A DNA stretch of 64,000 bases from Mesotaenium endlicherianum (GCA_009602735.1 WELA01000930.1:37806-101805), one strand, 5' to 3'; positions 10,144-19,551 are shown, counted from the first letter of the stretch. The notes: generated from the sequence alone by a model not told the origin. Numbers and translations are program-made.

Positions 10144-10171
10144 AGAGGTAGGGTACTGCTCTACCTCTTTT
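10144..10171 (+). terminator. Rho-independent terminator after susD
   Basis: Perfect 8-bp stem AGAGGTAG / CTACCTCT (10144-10151 with 10161-10168), 9-nt loop and a TTTT tail. It lies 25 bp past the susD stop and separates the SusC/D unit, at least partly, from the next gene at 10209. Confidence 0.75.
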
Positions 10172-10208
10172 CATTTATTTTAGTACTTCCAGATTCAACA
10201 TTGCACAA

Positions 10209-13200
10209 ATGCTACGGAATACCAGGTATCTTATATTACTATTCGCCGCTATACCCTTCTTTTTGCTATCGTCCTGCAAAAGTAAAGCTCCTCTTTTCAG
10301 CCGTCTGACCTCAGATCAAACGAATATTCATTTCAATAATCAGATCACTGAAACGGACTCGATCAATGTGCTTGATTTTGAAAATGTATATAACGGCGGT
10401 GGTGTAGGTGTGGGTGATTTCAACAACGATGGGCTACCCGATCTTTATTTTACAGGCAATCTCGTTTCCAATAAACTTTATCTGAACAAAGGGGGATTCA
10501 AATTTGATGATATTACTGCGCAGGCAGGTGTAACAGGAGGTGGGAAATGGTGTCGTGGGGTTGCCGTAGTTGATATCAATAATGATGGTTGGATGGATAT
10601 CTATGTGTGTGCTACGCTGAAAAAAAATCCAGCCTTGAGAGAAAGTTTGCTATATATCAATCAAGGGGTTGACAAAAAAGGAATACCCCATTTCAAAGAG
10701 ATGGCAAAAGAATACGGGTTGGCCGATACCAGTCACAATACACAAGCTGCTTTTTTCGATTACGACAATGATGGAGATCTTGATGTGTACATTGCGACGA
10801 ACGAAATCATCAAATACGATTATCCCAATCGATTCAGGCCTATTTTGAAAGACGGGAGCCATCCGAGTACTGATAAGTTGTATCGCAACGATTGGGATTC
10901 ATCACTTGGGCACCCGGTATTCACCAATGTATCCAAAGGAGCAGGCATATTGATAGAAGGATATTCACATGCAGTAACGATTGCTGATATTAATAAAGAT
11001 GGATGGAAAGATATCTATGTGACGAATGACTATCTGTCGAACGATTTGTTATGGATCAATAATCATGATGGCACATTTACAGAGAAACTTTCTACCTATT
11101 TCAAACATACATCTGCCAATGCCATGGGGAATGATATTGTAGATATTAATAACGATGGGCTGGCAGATGTGATTACATTGGACATGAACCCGGAAGATAA
11201 TTACCGGAAAAAAATGATGCTCAATCCCAATAGTTATCAAACTTATCAGAATAGCGACTATTTTGGCTACTCTTACCAGTATGTGCGTAATACGCTTCAG
11301 TTGAATCAAGGGCCAAGGGTACTGCAAAATGATACCATTGGAGATCCTGTATTCGGCGAGGTCTCTTTTTATGCAGGTATTGCTGAAACCGACTGGAGCT
11401 GGGCACCGGTGGTGGCAGATTTTGATAATGATGGCAACCGGGACATCATCATTACCAATGGCTTTCCAAAAGATGTCACGGATCATGACTTTGTAACATT
11501 CCGCAATGAGTCTTATTCGATAGCAACAAAGAAGCAGCTGTTGGAACAAATACCTGCTGTGAAAATTCACAATTATGCATTTAAAAACAATGGGAACCTT
11601 CATTTCACCAACGCATCCAGTGAATGGGGCATGAATACACCCAGTTTTTCAAATGGAGCGGTTTATGTTGACCTGGATAATGACGGTGATCTTGATCTGG
11701 TAGTCAACAACATCAACGACGAAGCGATGGTGTATAAAAATAACAGCAGGGAAAGAGACAGTACCACCACCCGTTTCCTGAATATTCGTTTTGATGGCAC
11801 AGCGCAGAACAAAAACGGACTGGGTGTCTGGGCCGATATTTATTATGACCACGGGCAACACCAGGTATGGGAAAATACACCTTATAGGGGATACCTCTCA
11901 TCTATGGATAACCGCATTCATTTTGGACTGGGAACTACTACTACGATCGATTCGGTTTGCATCACATGGCCGGATGGGAAAAAACAGCGACTAGATCATG
12001 TGCGGGCGGATCAATGGTTGACAATAAAAGCATCAGATGCTCAAATGAATACATTACCCCCTCCTGCTTTATTAGCATCAGACGCGCTATTCAAAGAAGT
12101 GACGGGCTCGCTTGATATTCATTATCAACACGAAGAAAGAGATTTTATCGATTTTAATATTCAGAAACTGATACCGCATAAACTATCTGAATATGGTCCC
12201 GGTATGGCTGTTGGCGATGTTGATGGTAATGGATTAGATGATATTATAATAGGAGGATCTTTTGGGAACGCTACTCAGATATTGCTCCAACAACCCAATG
12301 GTAAGTTTGTACAAAAAAATATTCAATCTGATAAAGGCTTTGGAGCCAAACAATGGGAAGACCTTGGATTGTTGTTATTTGATGCCGATGGAGATGGTGA
12401 TCTGGACTTATATATTGCTGCGGGCGGCTTCGAGAATGAACACAATACACCTGTATATCAGGACAAACTGTATGTAAATGATGGTAAAGGAAACTTTACA
12501 TTAGATACAGTAGCGCTCCCGAAAAATTTTACCAGCAAATTCTGTGTGCGTGCCATTGATTACGATAAAGACGGAGACCTTGATCTTTTCATCGCAGGAC
12601 GTGTAGATCCCTGGAACTATCCCAAACCAGTTTCCAGTTTCATCTACCGTAACGATTCCAAAGACGGCCATATCAAGTTTACCGATATTACCCAACAAGT
12701 AGCCAAAGACCTCACCAACATTGGCATGGTATGCGACGCAGTCTTTACCGATTTTGATAACGATGGTTGGCCCGACCTGGTGCTGGCAGGAGAGTGGATG
12801 CCGCTGACTTTCCTGAAAAATAACAAAGGAGTCTTTACCAATGTAACCGCTCAATCTGGTATCAGCAACCAATTAGGCTGGTGGAATACCATTGCAGCCG
12901 GTGATTTTGACAACGATGGCCGTATTGATTATGTTGTGGGCAACCTGGGACAAAACTCATTTTACCGTGCTTCTGATCAATACCCTGTTTCCATTTACGC
13001 CAAAGATTTTGACAACAATGGCAGCCTCGATGCTTTTCCATCATTGTACCTGCCGGCTACCATCACCGATCCAACGAAGAAAGAATTCCCCGCGCAGAAC
13101 CGGGATGATGTGGTGAAGCAGATGATTAGTATGCGAACGAAATTTCAGAACTACAAATCATTTGCTACCGCTACTATGGACCAGTTGTTCACCAAAGAAC

Positions 13201-13802
13201 AACTGCAGGGAGCATTGATACTACATGCCAACCAATTCAATTCCTGTTTTGTAAAAAATGAAGGTAATGGCCGTTTCAGCCTGCATCCTTTGCCGGCCCA
13301 GGCGCAATTCTCTGTGCTGAATGGCATGCTGGTAGAAGATTTCGACGGAGACGGCAACCTGGATGTTTTGATCAATGGCAACGATTATGGTACGGAGGTT
13401 TCCGTAGGGCGTTATGATGCTTTAAACGGCTTGCTGCTGAAAGGAAACGGCAAAGGAGATTTTGCGCCGATGTCTATTTTGCAGAGCGGCATTTTCATAC
13501 CCGGCAACGGTAAAGCGTTGGCCAAACTGCGGTCAGCTTCCGGTAAATGCCTGGTAGCAGCCACGCAGAACAGGGGGCCTTTGAAAGTCTTTGAAGAAAA
13601 ACAACCCGTTCGTTGCGTAGTACTGCAACCAAATGATGTGTTTGCTGTTATTCAATACAAAAACGGAAAAAAACAAAAACGGGAGATTGGTTACGGCGTT
13701 TCTTTCCTGTCGCAGTCAGCCAGGTTCCTGAATATTGAAGCCGGTGTGCAATCCGTTATTATTACAGACAATAGAGGGGCGTCGCGTTCGGTTCCTCTTT
13801 AA
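10209..13802 (+). CDS. FG-GAP/VCBS-repeat lipoprotein with ASPIC/UnbV domain (CRTAC1-like)
   Basis: An 1197-residue exported protein. The N-terminus is a lipoprotein signal with the lipidated Cys in LLSSCKSK. The body is built from many FG-GAP/VCBS repeats with calcium-loop motifs such as DFNNDGLPD, DINNDGWMD, DYDNDGDLD, DADGDGDLD and DFDGDGNLD, arranged as two beta-propeller-like blocks. Between them lies an ASPIC/UnbV domain (about residues 530-610, ending in the DSVCITWPDGKKQRL region). Such proteins are surface-exposed calcium-binding propellers of unknown biochemical role. In Bacteroidota they often follow SusC/SusD genes, as here. The haloperoxidase gene begins 10 bp after its stop, which suggests shared transcription and function. 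Confidence 0.88.
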   Translation: MLRNTRYLILLFAAIPFFLLSSCKSKAPLFSRLTSDQTNIHFNNQITETDSINVLDFENVYNGGGVGVGDFNNDGLPDLYFTGNLVSNKLYLNKGGFKFDDITAQAGVTGGGKWCRGVAVVDINNDGWMDIYVCATLKKNPALRESLLYINQGVDKKGIPHFKEMAKEYGLADTSHNTQAAFFDYDNDGDLDVYIATNEIIKYDYPNRFRPILKDGSHPSTDKLYRNDWDSSLGHPVFTNVSKGAGILIEGYSHAVTIADINKDGWKDIYVTNDYLSNDLLWINNHDGTFTEKLSTYFKHTSANAMGNDIVDINNDGLADVITLDMNPEDNYRKKMMLNPNSYQTYQNSDYFGYSYQYVRNTLQLNQGPRVLQNDTIGDPVFGEVSFYAGIAETDWSWAPVVADFDNDGNRDIIITNGFPKDVTDHDFVTFRNESYSIATKKQLLEQIPAVKIHNYAFKNNGNLHFTNASSEWGMNTPSFSNGAVYVDLDNDGDLDLVVNNINDEAMVYKNNSRERDSTTTRFLNIRFDGTAQNKNGLGVWADIYYDHGQHQVWENTPYRGYLSSMDNRIHFGLGTTTTIDSVCITWPDGKKQRLDHVRADQWLTIKASDAQMNTLPPPALLASDALFKEVTGSLDIHYQHEERDFIDFNIQKLIPHKLSEYGPGMAVGDVDGNGLDDIIIGGSFGNATQILLQQPNGKFVQKNIQSDKGFGAKQWEDLGLLLFDADGDGDLDLYIAAGGFENEHNTPVYQDKLYVNDGKGNFTLDTVALPKNFTSKFCVRAIDYDKDGDLDLFIAGRVDPWNYPKPVSSFIYRNDSKDGHIKFTDITQQVAKDLTNIGMVCDAVFTDFDNDGWPDLVLAGEWMPLTFLKNNKGVFTNVTAQSGISNQLGWWNTIAAGDFDNDGRIDYVVGNLGQNSFYRASDQYPVSIYAKDFDNNGSLDAFPSLYLPATITDPTKKEFPAQNRDDVVKQMISMRTKFQNYKSFATATMDQLFTKEQLQGALILHANQFNSCFVKNEGNGRFSLHPLPAQAQFSVLNGMLVEDFDGDGNLDVLINGNDYGTEVSVGRYDALNGLLLKGNGKGDFAPMSILQSGIFIPGNGKALAKLRSASGKCLVAATQNRGPLKVFEEKQPVRCVVLQPNDVFAVIQYKNGKKQKREIGYGVSFLSQSARFLNIEAGVQSVIITDNRGASRSVPL

Positions 13803-13812
13803 TAAGCTGCTT

Positions 13813-15132
13813 ATGTCAAGAAAATTATTATTTCTATTCCTGATAACAAGCGTGTGCATTGCACTGGTAACTGCCTGCGGAAATAAATCCCAAAAACCTA
13901 TGGATGATGCCCAGGTAATGCACAACAGCCAGGATTTGCTTACGCAGATCATTATCTATGACGTGTTTACTCCTCCGGTGAGCAGCCGTATTTATGTTTA
14001 TTCTTCGTTGGCCGCCTATGAAGCCATCCGCTATGCAAAACCAGGGAATGCATCGCTGACTGCCCGTTTGCGTGGATTTAAGCCTATGCCTGAACCGGAA
14101 AAAAACAAGAACTACAACTTCACGTTGGCGGCCACCAAAGCCTTTTTTACGGTGGTGCACAAAGTGGTGTTTTCACTGGATTCATTAAAGCATTTCGAAG
14201 AAACTACTTTCAACGATTTCAAAGACCGTATGGATGCAGATACGTATCAACGCTCTGTTGCTTTTGGTGAAGCGGTTGGTAAAGCAGTGTTGGAGAGGGC
14301 TAATGCAGACGGGTATATTAAGTCGAGAGGCAAACCCAAATTCCTCGGCAGCAATGCGCCGGGCAAATGGCGCCCAACGCCTCCTGATTATATGGATGGC
14401 GTAGAATGGTGCTGGAATACCATGAAACCCCTGGTGCTGGACTCCGCTGCACAGTTCATGCCGCCCCGGCCTCCTGCATATAGCACAGATACCAACAGCG
14501 CTTTCTTCAGGGCCAATAAAGAAGTGTATACGATTGGAAAGACGCTCACAGGCGAACAAAAGACCATTGCCAGGTATTGGGATGATAATCCTTTTGTAGT
14601 GGAACATTCCGGGCACATGATGTTCGGCAATAAAAAGATCACGCCTGCCGGCCACTGGATGGGCATTACAGCAATTGCAGCAAAACAATCGCATGCCGAT
14701 GCTGTTAAAACAGCTAAGTCTTATGCGCTTACGGCCATTGCTTTGTATGATGCATTTATTTCGTGCTGGGATGAGAAATATCGCAGCAATGTGATCCGGC
14801 CGGTTACCGTGATCAATGAATTCATCGACAGGAACTGGGTTCCGTTCCTGCAAACACCGCCCTTTCCGGAATATACCAGCGGGCACAGTACCATCACTGC
14901 ATCGGCGGCAACAGCGCTCACTGCTTTGTATGGCGATCATTTTGCTTTCCAGGATACCAGCGACTTGCATTACATAGGTATGCAACGTCATTTCAATTCA
15001 TTTCAGGATGCAGCGGCAGAAGCTTCTATCAGCCGTGTGTACGGAGGTATCCATTACCGTCATAGTGTAGACATTGGCGCCGAGTCCGGTAAAAAAGTAG
15101 GTGCTTTGGTAGTAGATAAACTGTTGAAATAA
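13813..15132 (+). CDS. Vanadium-dependent haloperoxidase-like lipoprotein (PAP2 superfamily)
   Basis: A 439-residue member of the vanadium haloperoxidase/PAP2 phosphatase superfamily. The chosen ATG gives a lipoprotein signal ending VTACGNK; a longer reading from 13735 overlaps the upstream gene and lacks a signal. All vanadate/phosphate-pocket positions of fungal chloroperoxidase have equivalents: Lys322 and Arg329 (K-x6-RP), Ser356-Gly357-His358 in the SGH motif, and Arg408 with His414 (the candidate vanadium ligand) spaced six apart. The reaction could be halide oxidation or phosphatase; sequence alone cannot separate them. It follows the ASPIC/FG-GAP gene by 10 bp, a recurring pair in Bacteroidota, and faces the HAD gene tail to tail. 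Confidence 0.88.
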   Translation: MSRKLLFLFLITSVCIALVTACGNKSQKPMDDAQVMHNSQDLLTQIIIYDVFTPPVSSRIYVYSSLAAYEAIRYAKPGNASLTARLRGFKPMPEPEKNKNYNFTLAATKAFFTVVHKVVFSLDSLKHFEETTFNDFKDRMDADTYQRSVAFGEAVGKAVLERANADGYIKSRGKPKFLGSNAPGKWRPTPPDYMDGVEWCWNTMKPLVLDSAAQFMPPRPPAYSTDTNSAFFRANKEVYTIGKTLTGEQKTIARYWDDNPFVVEHSGHMMFGNKKITPAGHWMGITAIAAKQSHADAVKTAKSYALTAIALYDAFISCWDEKYRSNVIRPVTVINEFIDRNWVPFLQTPPFPEYTSGHSTITASAATALTALYGDHFAFQDTSDLHYIGMQRHFNSFQDAAAEASISRVYGGIHYRHSVDIGAESGKKVGALVVDKLLK

Positions 15133-15140
15133 AACCGTCT

Positions 15141-15824
15141 TCAACCCCATTGAAAAGAAAAACCATTGGGCAAACCCAGTGATGTTTCTGACAAACGCAG
15201 GTGTGTGAAATCAGGTATCACCAGCACAGCGCCTTCGGCCAGCAATCCTTTTTCGGCCGCAGCATTGCCGATGCCAATGGCATGCATACCGGCGGCAACC
15301 GCTGAACGGATACCACTCACGGCATCTTCAAAGACAAGACATTGAGCAGGAGACAGGTTCAACTGCTCAGCCATTTTCCGGTAAGGTTCAGGATCGGGTT
15401 TGCCTTTTGTTACATCATGCGCCGTAACAAAAGAAATAAATGATTGCTCCAGCCCATGCTTTTGCAACATCTGCACCATGCGGCTTTTGTGGGAACTGGT
15501 CACTACCCCGGTGGTGATTTTTTGTTTGCGAAGGAACTGGATGAATGATACAACACCTGTAATGGCGGCCGGATTTATTTCATTGTTGAGCGCATCGGCT
15601 GCATGCCTGATGGCTTGTTTGGTAGCTTCGGTAACATGAGGAAACAAAACCTGGATGGTCTCAGTACCTTTCCTGCCATGAATATGCATGCGCACCAACT
15701 CATCTGTGAGCGCTACATTTTCCCTGGCAGCCCATCGGTGCCAGAATTTTTCAATTTCCGGGTTGGAATCAATGATCACTCCGTCGAGATCGAAAATGAC
15801 TGCTTTGATAATAGGGGCCGACAT
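15141..15824 (-). CDS. HAD-superfamily hydrolase (beta-phosphoglucomutase/phosphatase-like)
   Basis: A 227-residue cytoplasmic haloacid-dehalogenase enzyme that transfers or removes phosphate from small sugar phosphates. The DxD nucleophile motif is FDLDGVI (Asp12, Asp14), motif II is in VVTSSHKSRM, the Lys lies in VTKGKPDPEPY, and the final acidic motif is VFEDAVSGIRSAVAAGM. The cap is an all-helical C1 cap between residues ~20 and 85. This pattern is shared by beta-phosphoglucomutases and 2-deoxy-sugar phosphatases, so the exact substrate is open. It is downstream of the Nudix-like regulator gene on the same strand (20-bp gap). Confidence 0.85.
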   Translation of the reverse strand: MSAPIIKAVIFDLDGVIIDSNPEIEKFWHRWAARENVALTDELVRMHIHGRKGTETIQVLFPHVTEATKQAIRHAADALNNEINPAAITGVVSFIQFLRKQKITTGVVTSSHKSRMVQMLQKHGLEQSFISFVTAHDVTKGKPDPEPYRKMAEQLNLSPAQCLVFEDAVSGIRSAVAAGMHAIGIGNAAAEKGLLAEGAVLVIPDFTHLRLSETSLGLPNGFSFQWG

Positions 15825-15843
15825 ACTTTGTTTTTAGTTCGCT

Positions 15844-16617
15844 TCACCATCCACCCTGCAATCCTTCCAGCAGGGCTTGTTGGTATTTACGCAAATTGAA
15901 TGAATAAAGATAGGGCGCTTTGTGAGCGCCGCCCTTTCGTGTTTCTTTCAACCTTCGCAGGATGCCATAGCTGTTCATGCGCCGCTGAAAATTTCTACGA
16001 TCGAGTTTTTTACCAAGGATGGTTTCGTACAGGGTTTGCAATTCAGGCATGGTAAACTTATCAGGTAACAAGTTATAACCGATGGGCTGGTAGTTCAATT
16101 GCTGGCGCAGTGTCTCCAATGCTTTGTCCAGGATTTGCCTGTGATCCATGAACAGGTTACCGATGTCGTGGAGATGCTGCCACTCACAGGCAACAGAAGT
16201 ATTGTCGGGCATAGGCGTTACGTGCGAAAATTCAACCAGTGCATAAAAACCCACGGTAATGAAACGGTTCAGCAACCAATGGTCTTTTTCAGCCTGTATA
16301 CCCAATTTTTTTAGCCTGTTTGAATGGTATTTCCGGTCCGACCTGGCAGGGTCGCCGAACACATGAAATTGTTGCAGGAAAATATCATTGATACCGGTGC
16401 GTTCCTGTAATACCCTTGTTGCGGCAGCCTCCAGCGCTTCATCCTTATAAACAAATCCTCCCGGAAGGGCCCAATGATCGGTATGCTCCATTTTGAGCAG
16501 CAATACTTTCAACTGGTTATCGTGAAAACCAAAGATCACACAGTCCAGCGAAAGGCCCGGGTGGAACAATTTTCCACCTTTTTCCATAAACTCACGAATG
16601 TTCTTTAGTGTTCGCAT
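15844..16617 (-). CDS. Nudix-fold transcriptional regulator, NrtR/AraR-like
   Basis: A 257-residue protein with a Nudix domain (about residues 20-160) and a C-terminal winged-helix region (about 170-250, with DRRNFQRRMNSYGILRRLKE as the likely DNA-contact part). The Nudix box at residues 53-76 keeps Gly, Glu59 and Arg68, but the REUxEE core reads R-V-L-Q-E-R, so two metal-binding acidic positions are lost (Val69, Arg73). That pattern is typical of the NrtR/AraR group, which uses the Nudix fold to sense a sugar or nucleotide metabolite rather than hydrolyse it. It is divergent from the GH3 gene across a 101-bp region holding two perfect palindromes. Control of GH3 and itself is inferred. Confidence 0.82.
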   Translation of the reverse strand: MRTLKNIREFMEKGGKLFHPGLSLDCVIFGFHDNQLKVLLLKMEHTDHWALPGGFVYKDEALEAAATRVLQERTGINDIFLQQFHVFGDPARSDRKYHSNRLKKLGIQAEKDHWLLNRFITVGFYALVEFSHVTPMPDNTSVACEWQHLHDIGNLFMDHRQILDKALETLRQQLNYQPIGYNLLPDKFTMPELQTLYETILGKKLDRRNFQRRMNSYGILRRLKETRKGGAHKAPYLYSFNLRKYQQALLEGLQGGW

Positions 16618-16652
16618 ACCACACCGAAAATAAGCGAAACCTTCCTGCCAAA

Positions 16653-16686
16653 CAATTTTGAAATTGGATCAGAAATGATTATCATT
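16653..16686. promoter_or_regulatory. Two palindromes in the Nudix-regulator/GH3 divergent region
   Basis: CAATTT-TG-AAATTG occupies 16653-16666 and AATGAT-T-ATCATT occupies 16674-16686; both are perfect dyads, with centres about 20 bp apart (two helical turns). They lie between the divergent regulator and GH3 starts, so they are candidate operators. The second also equals the 13-bp core of the classical Fur box, but its flanks do not match. Confidence 0.4.
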
Positions 16687-16718
16687 GTGTCATAACGACG
16701 CATTGAAAAACTAACCCC

Positions 16719-18626
16719 ATGAAACAGCTTGCCATTTCTACGCGGTTCAGGTGGTGGATTGCTGCACCCCTGCTGCTGGTTTCCTTTTGCTGGAAACCCA
16801 TTATTACCCAAGCCCAGCCTGCTTTCCGAGACTTGAACAAGAACGGGAAAATGGATGTGTATGAAGACAAAACGCAGCCTGTCGAAGCGCGCGTGAACAA
16901 CCTGCTTTCACAGATGACACTGGAAGAAAAAGCAGGTATGCTATTCATCAATGGTGCAAGGATCAACGACGACGGCTCCCTGGAGGAGAAGCCGGCGAAA
17001 GGCATGTTTGCTTTTGCGCCCACTGCTCCCAAACTGATGCGGGAAAAATTAATGAACCATTTCAACCTCTGGCAGGTGCCGGGTATCCACGCACTGGCCA
17101 CCTGGTACAACAATGTACAGCGCCTGGCAGAAAGTACGCGACTGGGAATACCGGTGACCATCGCTTCCGATCCGAGGCATGCCTTCAGCAGCAGCATTTT
17201 TGCGATGGCAGCTAATGGGTTCTCGCTTTGGTGTGAACCATTAGGCTTTGCCGCCATCGGCGATGAAGCATTCACCAGGAAGTTTGCAGATGTGGTAAGA
17301 CAGGAATATATTGCTGTGGGTATACGCGAAGCGTTGCATCCGATGGCCGACCTGTCTACCGAACCACGCTGGCCACGCATCAGCGGTACGTTTGGAGAAG
17401 ACGCACAGCTCTCCGCAAAAATGACCTATGCTTATGTAGAAGGACTGCAAGGCGCTAAACTCGGTAGCACCAGTGTGGCGGCCATGACCAAACATTTTTC
17501 CGGCGGTGGTCCTCAGAAAGAAGGACTCGACCCTCATTTTGCATTCCAGAAAGGACAGGTTTATCCCGGCAAGAATTTCAATTATCACCTGATCCCATTC
17601 GAAGCCGCTTTCAAAGCCCATACGGCCGCTATCATGCCTTATTATGGCGTACCGATGAACCAGACCGATGAGAATGTAGGATTCTCTTATAATAAAGCGA
17701 TCATTACCGGCTTGTTACGCAATAAGTATCATTACGATGGAGTGGTATGTACCGATTGGGGCCTGGTCACAGATGCGCATATGGGATCTTATGTGTGGCC
17801 GGCACGTGCCTGGGGTGTTGAAAATTTATCCGCAGAAGAAAGGGTATTGAAGATCATCAATGCCGGCGTAGACCAGTTCGGTGGAGAAAACCTGCCGGAG
17901 ATCGTTATTCAACTGGTGAAAGAAGGTAAGCTCAAAGAAAGCCGGATCGATGTTTCTGTAAAGAGATTATTACGACAGAAATTCGAACTGGGACTTTTTG
18001 ACAATCCTTATGTAGATGTGGAGAAAGCCACACAGATCGTAGGAAAAGAGGCTTTCCGCAAACTCGGCGATGAATCCCAGCGCAGGTCCATGATCTTATT
18101 GAAGAATCAATCGAATACCCTTCCTTTAACAGCAGGAAAGCTGAAAATCTATGTGGAGCACATCGACCCCAAAGTAGCTGCGGAATATGGTACAGTGGTA
18201 GAAAAACCTGAACAGGCCGATCTGGCGATCATCCGGCTGAATACACCCTGGGTACCAGCCGACACTGCCAATTTCCTGGCCAAAATGTTCCATCATGGCG
18301 ATCTCGATTTCAAAGGAGCGGTGAAAGATAATATCCTTCATTTGCTGAATACAGTGCCTACGATCGTGGATATTTTTCTCGACCGCCCGGCCGTGATACC
18401 GGAAATCAGCGCCAAGGCCAAAGGACTGCTGGCAGATTTCGGTGCAAGTGACGCCGCAGTTCTCGATGTGGTCTTTGGTAAATACCACCCGGGTGGTAAA
18501 CTGCCTTTTGAACTGCCTTCTTCCATGGAAGCTGTTCGTAATCAGAAAGAAGACCTGCCCCATGACTCCAAGGATCCATTGTATCCTTTCGGGTTTGGAT
18601 TACATTATTCATCCTTAAAAAAATAA
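16719..18626 (+). CDS. Glycoside hydrolase family 3 beta-glucosidase
   Basis: A 635-residue exported GH3 enzyme that releases beta-linked glucose or related sugars. The N-terminal ~33 residues form a signal peptide ending near TQAQP. The (beta/alpha)8 domain carries LHPMADLSTEPRWPRISGTFGED, the MTKHFSGGG substrate-binding motif, and the nucleophile Asp346 in VVCTDWGLV. The alpha/beta sandwich follows and ends PLYPFGFGLHYSS. There is no C-terminal fibronectin-III domain, so it is the shorter GH3 form. The sugar isomerase/lyase gene starts 1 bp after the stop and is almost certainly co-transcribed. The divergent Nudix-type regulator is the likely controller. Confidence 0.93.
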   Translation: MKQLAISTRFRWWIAAPLLLVSFCWKPIITQAQPAFRDLNKNGKMDVYEDKTQPVEARVNNLLSQMTLEEKAGMLFINGARINDDGSLEEKPAKGMFAFAPTAPKLMREKLMNHFNLWQVPGIHALATWYNNVQRLAESTRLGIPVTIASDPRHAFSSSIFAMAANGFSLWCEPLGFAAIGDEAFTRKFADVVRQEYIAVGIREALHPMADLSTEPRWPRISGTFGEDAQLSAKMTYAYVEGLQGAKLGSTSVAAMTKHFSGGGPQKEGLDPHFAFQKGQVYPGKNFNYHLIPFEAAFKAHTAAIMPYYGVPMNQTDENVGFSYNKAIITGLLRNKYHYDGVVCTDWGLVTDAHMGSYVWPARAWGVENLSAEERVLKIINAGVDQFGGENLPEIVIQLVKEGKLKESRIDVSVKRLLRQKFELGLFDNPYVDVEKATQIVGKEAFRKLGDESQRRSMILLKNQSNTLPLTAGKLKIYVEHIDPKVAAEYGTVVEKPEQADLAIIRLNTPWVPADTANFLAKMFHHGDLDFKGAVKDNILHLLNTVPTIVDIFLDRPAVIPEISAKAKGLLADFGASDAAVLDVVFGKYHPGGKLPFELPSSMEAVRNQKEDLPHDSKDPLYPFGFGLHYSSLKK

Positions 18627-18627
18627 T

Positions 18628-19551
18628 ATGCACAACAGAAGATCCTTCCTCAAACAAACATCTGCGTTGGCGCTTGGCAGCCTGCTGCTGAACAAGGAAA
18701 TGCTGGCCGCAGATTTCAAGAAAAAATATCCTGGTATAGGCCTGCAATTGTTCACACTTTTTGGTGTGATAGACCAGGATGTGCCCGGCAGCTTGCAAAA
18801 AATAGCCGATACCGGTTATAAAGAAATTGAATCGGCATTCAGCAGAAAGGGCGGGTATTATGGAATGAAGCCCAAAGAGTTTGCTGCCATGCTTAAAGAC
18901 AAAGGCATGAACTGGCGGTCACATCATGTGCTGGGCGCTCCTTTTAAAATGCCGCCCGGCGCCAAAATGCCAACAGGTGCCGATGGCAAACCCATCACCA
19001 TACCACCAATGAGGAACCTGCGCGACAATTACCAGGAATTGGTAGATGAAGTTGCAGAAGGCGGAGCTACTTACCTGGTATGTGCGAGCACACCGTTTGA
19101 AACAACAGAAGAACTCAAAACTTCCATAGAAGTATTGAATAAAACATCAGAGGCAGCCCAAAAAGCCGGCTTGCTGTTTGCTTACCATAACCACGACAGG
19201 GAATTCAAAGACCATAACGGTGTGATTCCTTATGACCTGTTGTTATCAGAAACCGATGCCGATAAAATGAAGATGGAATTGGACCTGGCCTGGACCATCA
19301 AGGCAGGAAAAGATCCGGTAGAAATGTTCAAACAACATCCTGGCCGCTTCCATTTATGGCATGTGAAAGACCTCGATGCAACGCATGAACACATACTAGA
19401 AGTAGGAACAGGTTCCATCGATTTCAAGCGCATTTTTGCACATGCGCATACATCCGGTATGAAATATTTCTTCGTAGAACAGGATGGGGCGCCGAAGCCT
19501 TTTGAGAACATCGCTACCAGCTATCGTAATATTCATCAGCTGTTGCAATAA
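18628..19551 (+). CDS. Sugar phosphate isomerase/epimerase-like TIM-barrel protein (AP endonuclease 2 family), exported
   Basis: A 307-residue member of the xylose-isomerase-like TIM-barrel family. The N-terminus reads NRRSFLKQTSALALGSLLL, a Tat-like signal with a single RR, so the protein is probably periplasmic. Metal-binding positions appear in YKEIESAF, FAYHNHDREF, MELDLAWTIKAGKDP and FHLWHVKDLD, with the last Glu in FVEQDG. Periplasmic members in Bacteroidota have been linked to epimerisation or beta-elimination of keto-sugars rather than to sugar phosphates. It forms an operon with the upstream GH3 gene. Its 3' end lies inside a 15-bp hairpin. Confidence 0.85.
   Translation: MHNRRSFLKQTSALALGSLLLNKEMLAADFKKKYPGIGLQLFTLFGVIDQDVPGSLQKIADTGYKEIESAFSRKGGYYGMKPKEFAAMLKDKGMNWRSHHVLGAPFKMPPGAKMPTGADGKPITIPPMRNLRDNYQELVDEVAEGGATYLVCASTPFETTEELKTSIEVLNKTSEAAQKAGLLFAYHNHDREFKDHNGVIPYDLLLSETDADKMKMELDLAWTIKAGKDPVEMFKQHPGRFHLWHVKDLDATHEHILEVGTGSIDFKRIFAHAHTSGMKYFFVEQDGAPKPFENIATSYRNIHQLLQ

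Noticed and set aside
14185-14991. 268-codon open frame on the minus strand inside the haloperoxidase gene
   Set aside because: It lies wholly antisense to a gene with intact catalytic motifs, has no recognisable domain or signal, and has a composition typical of a reverse-complement shadow.
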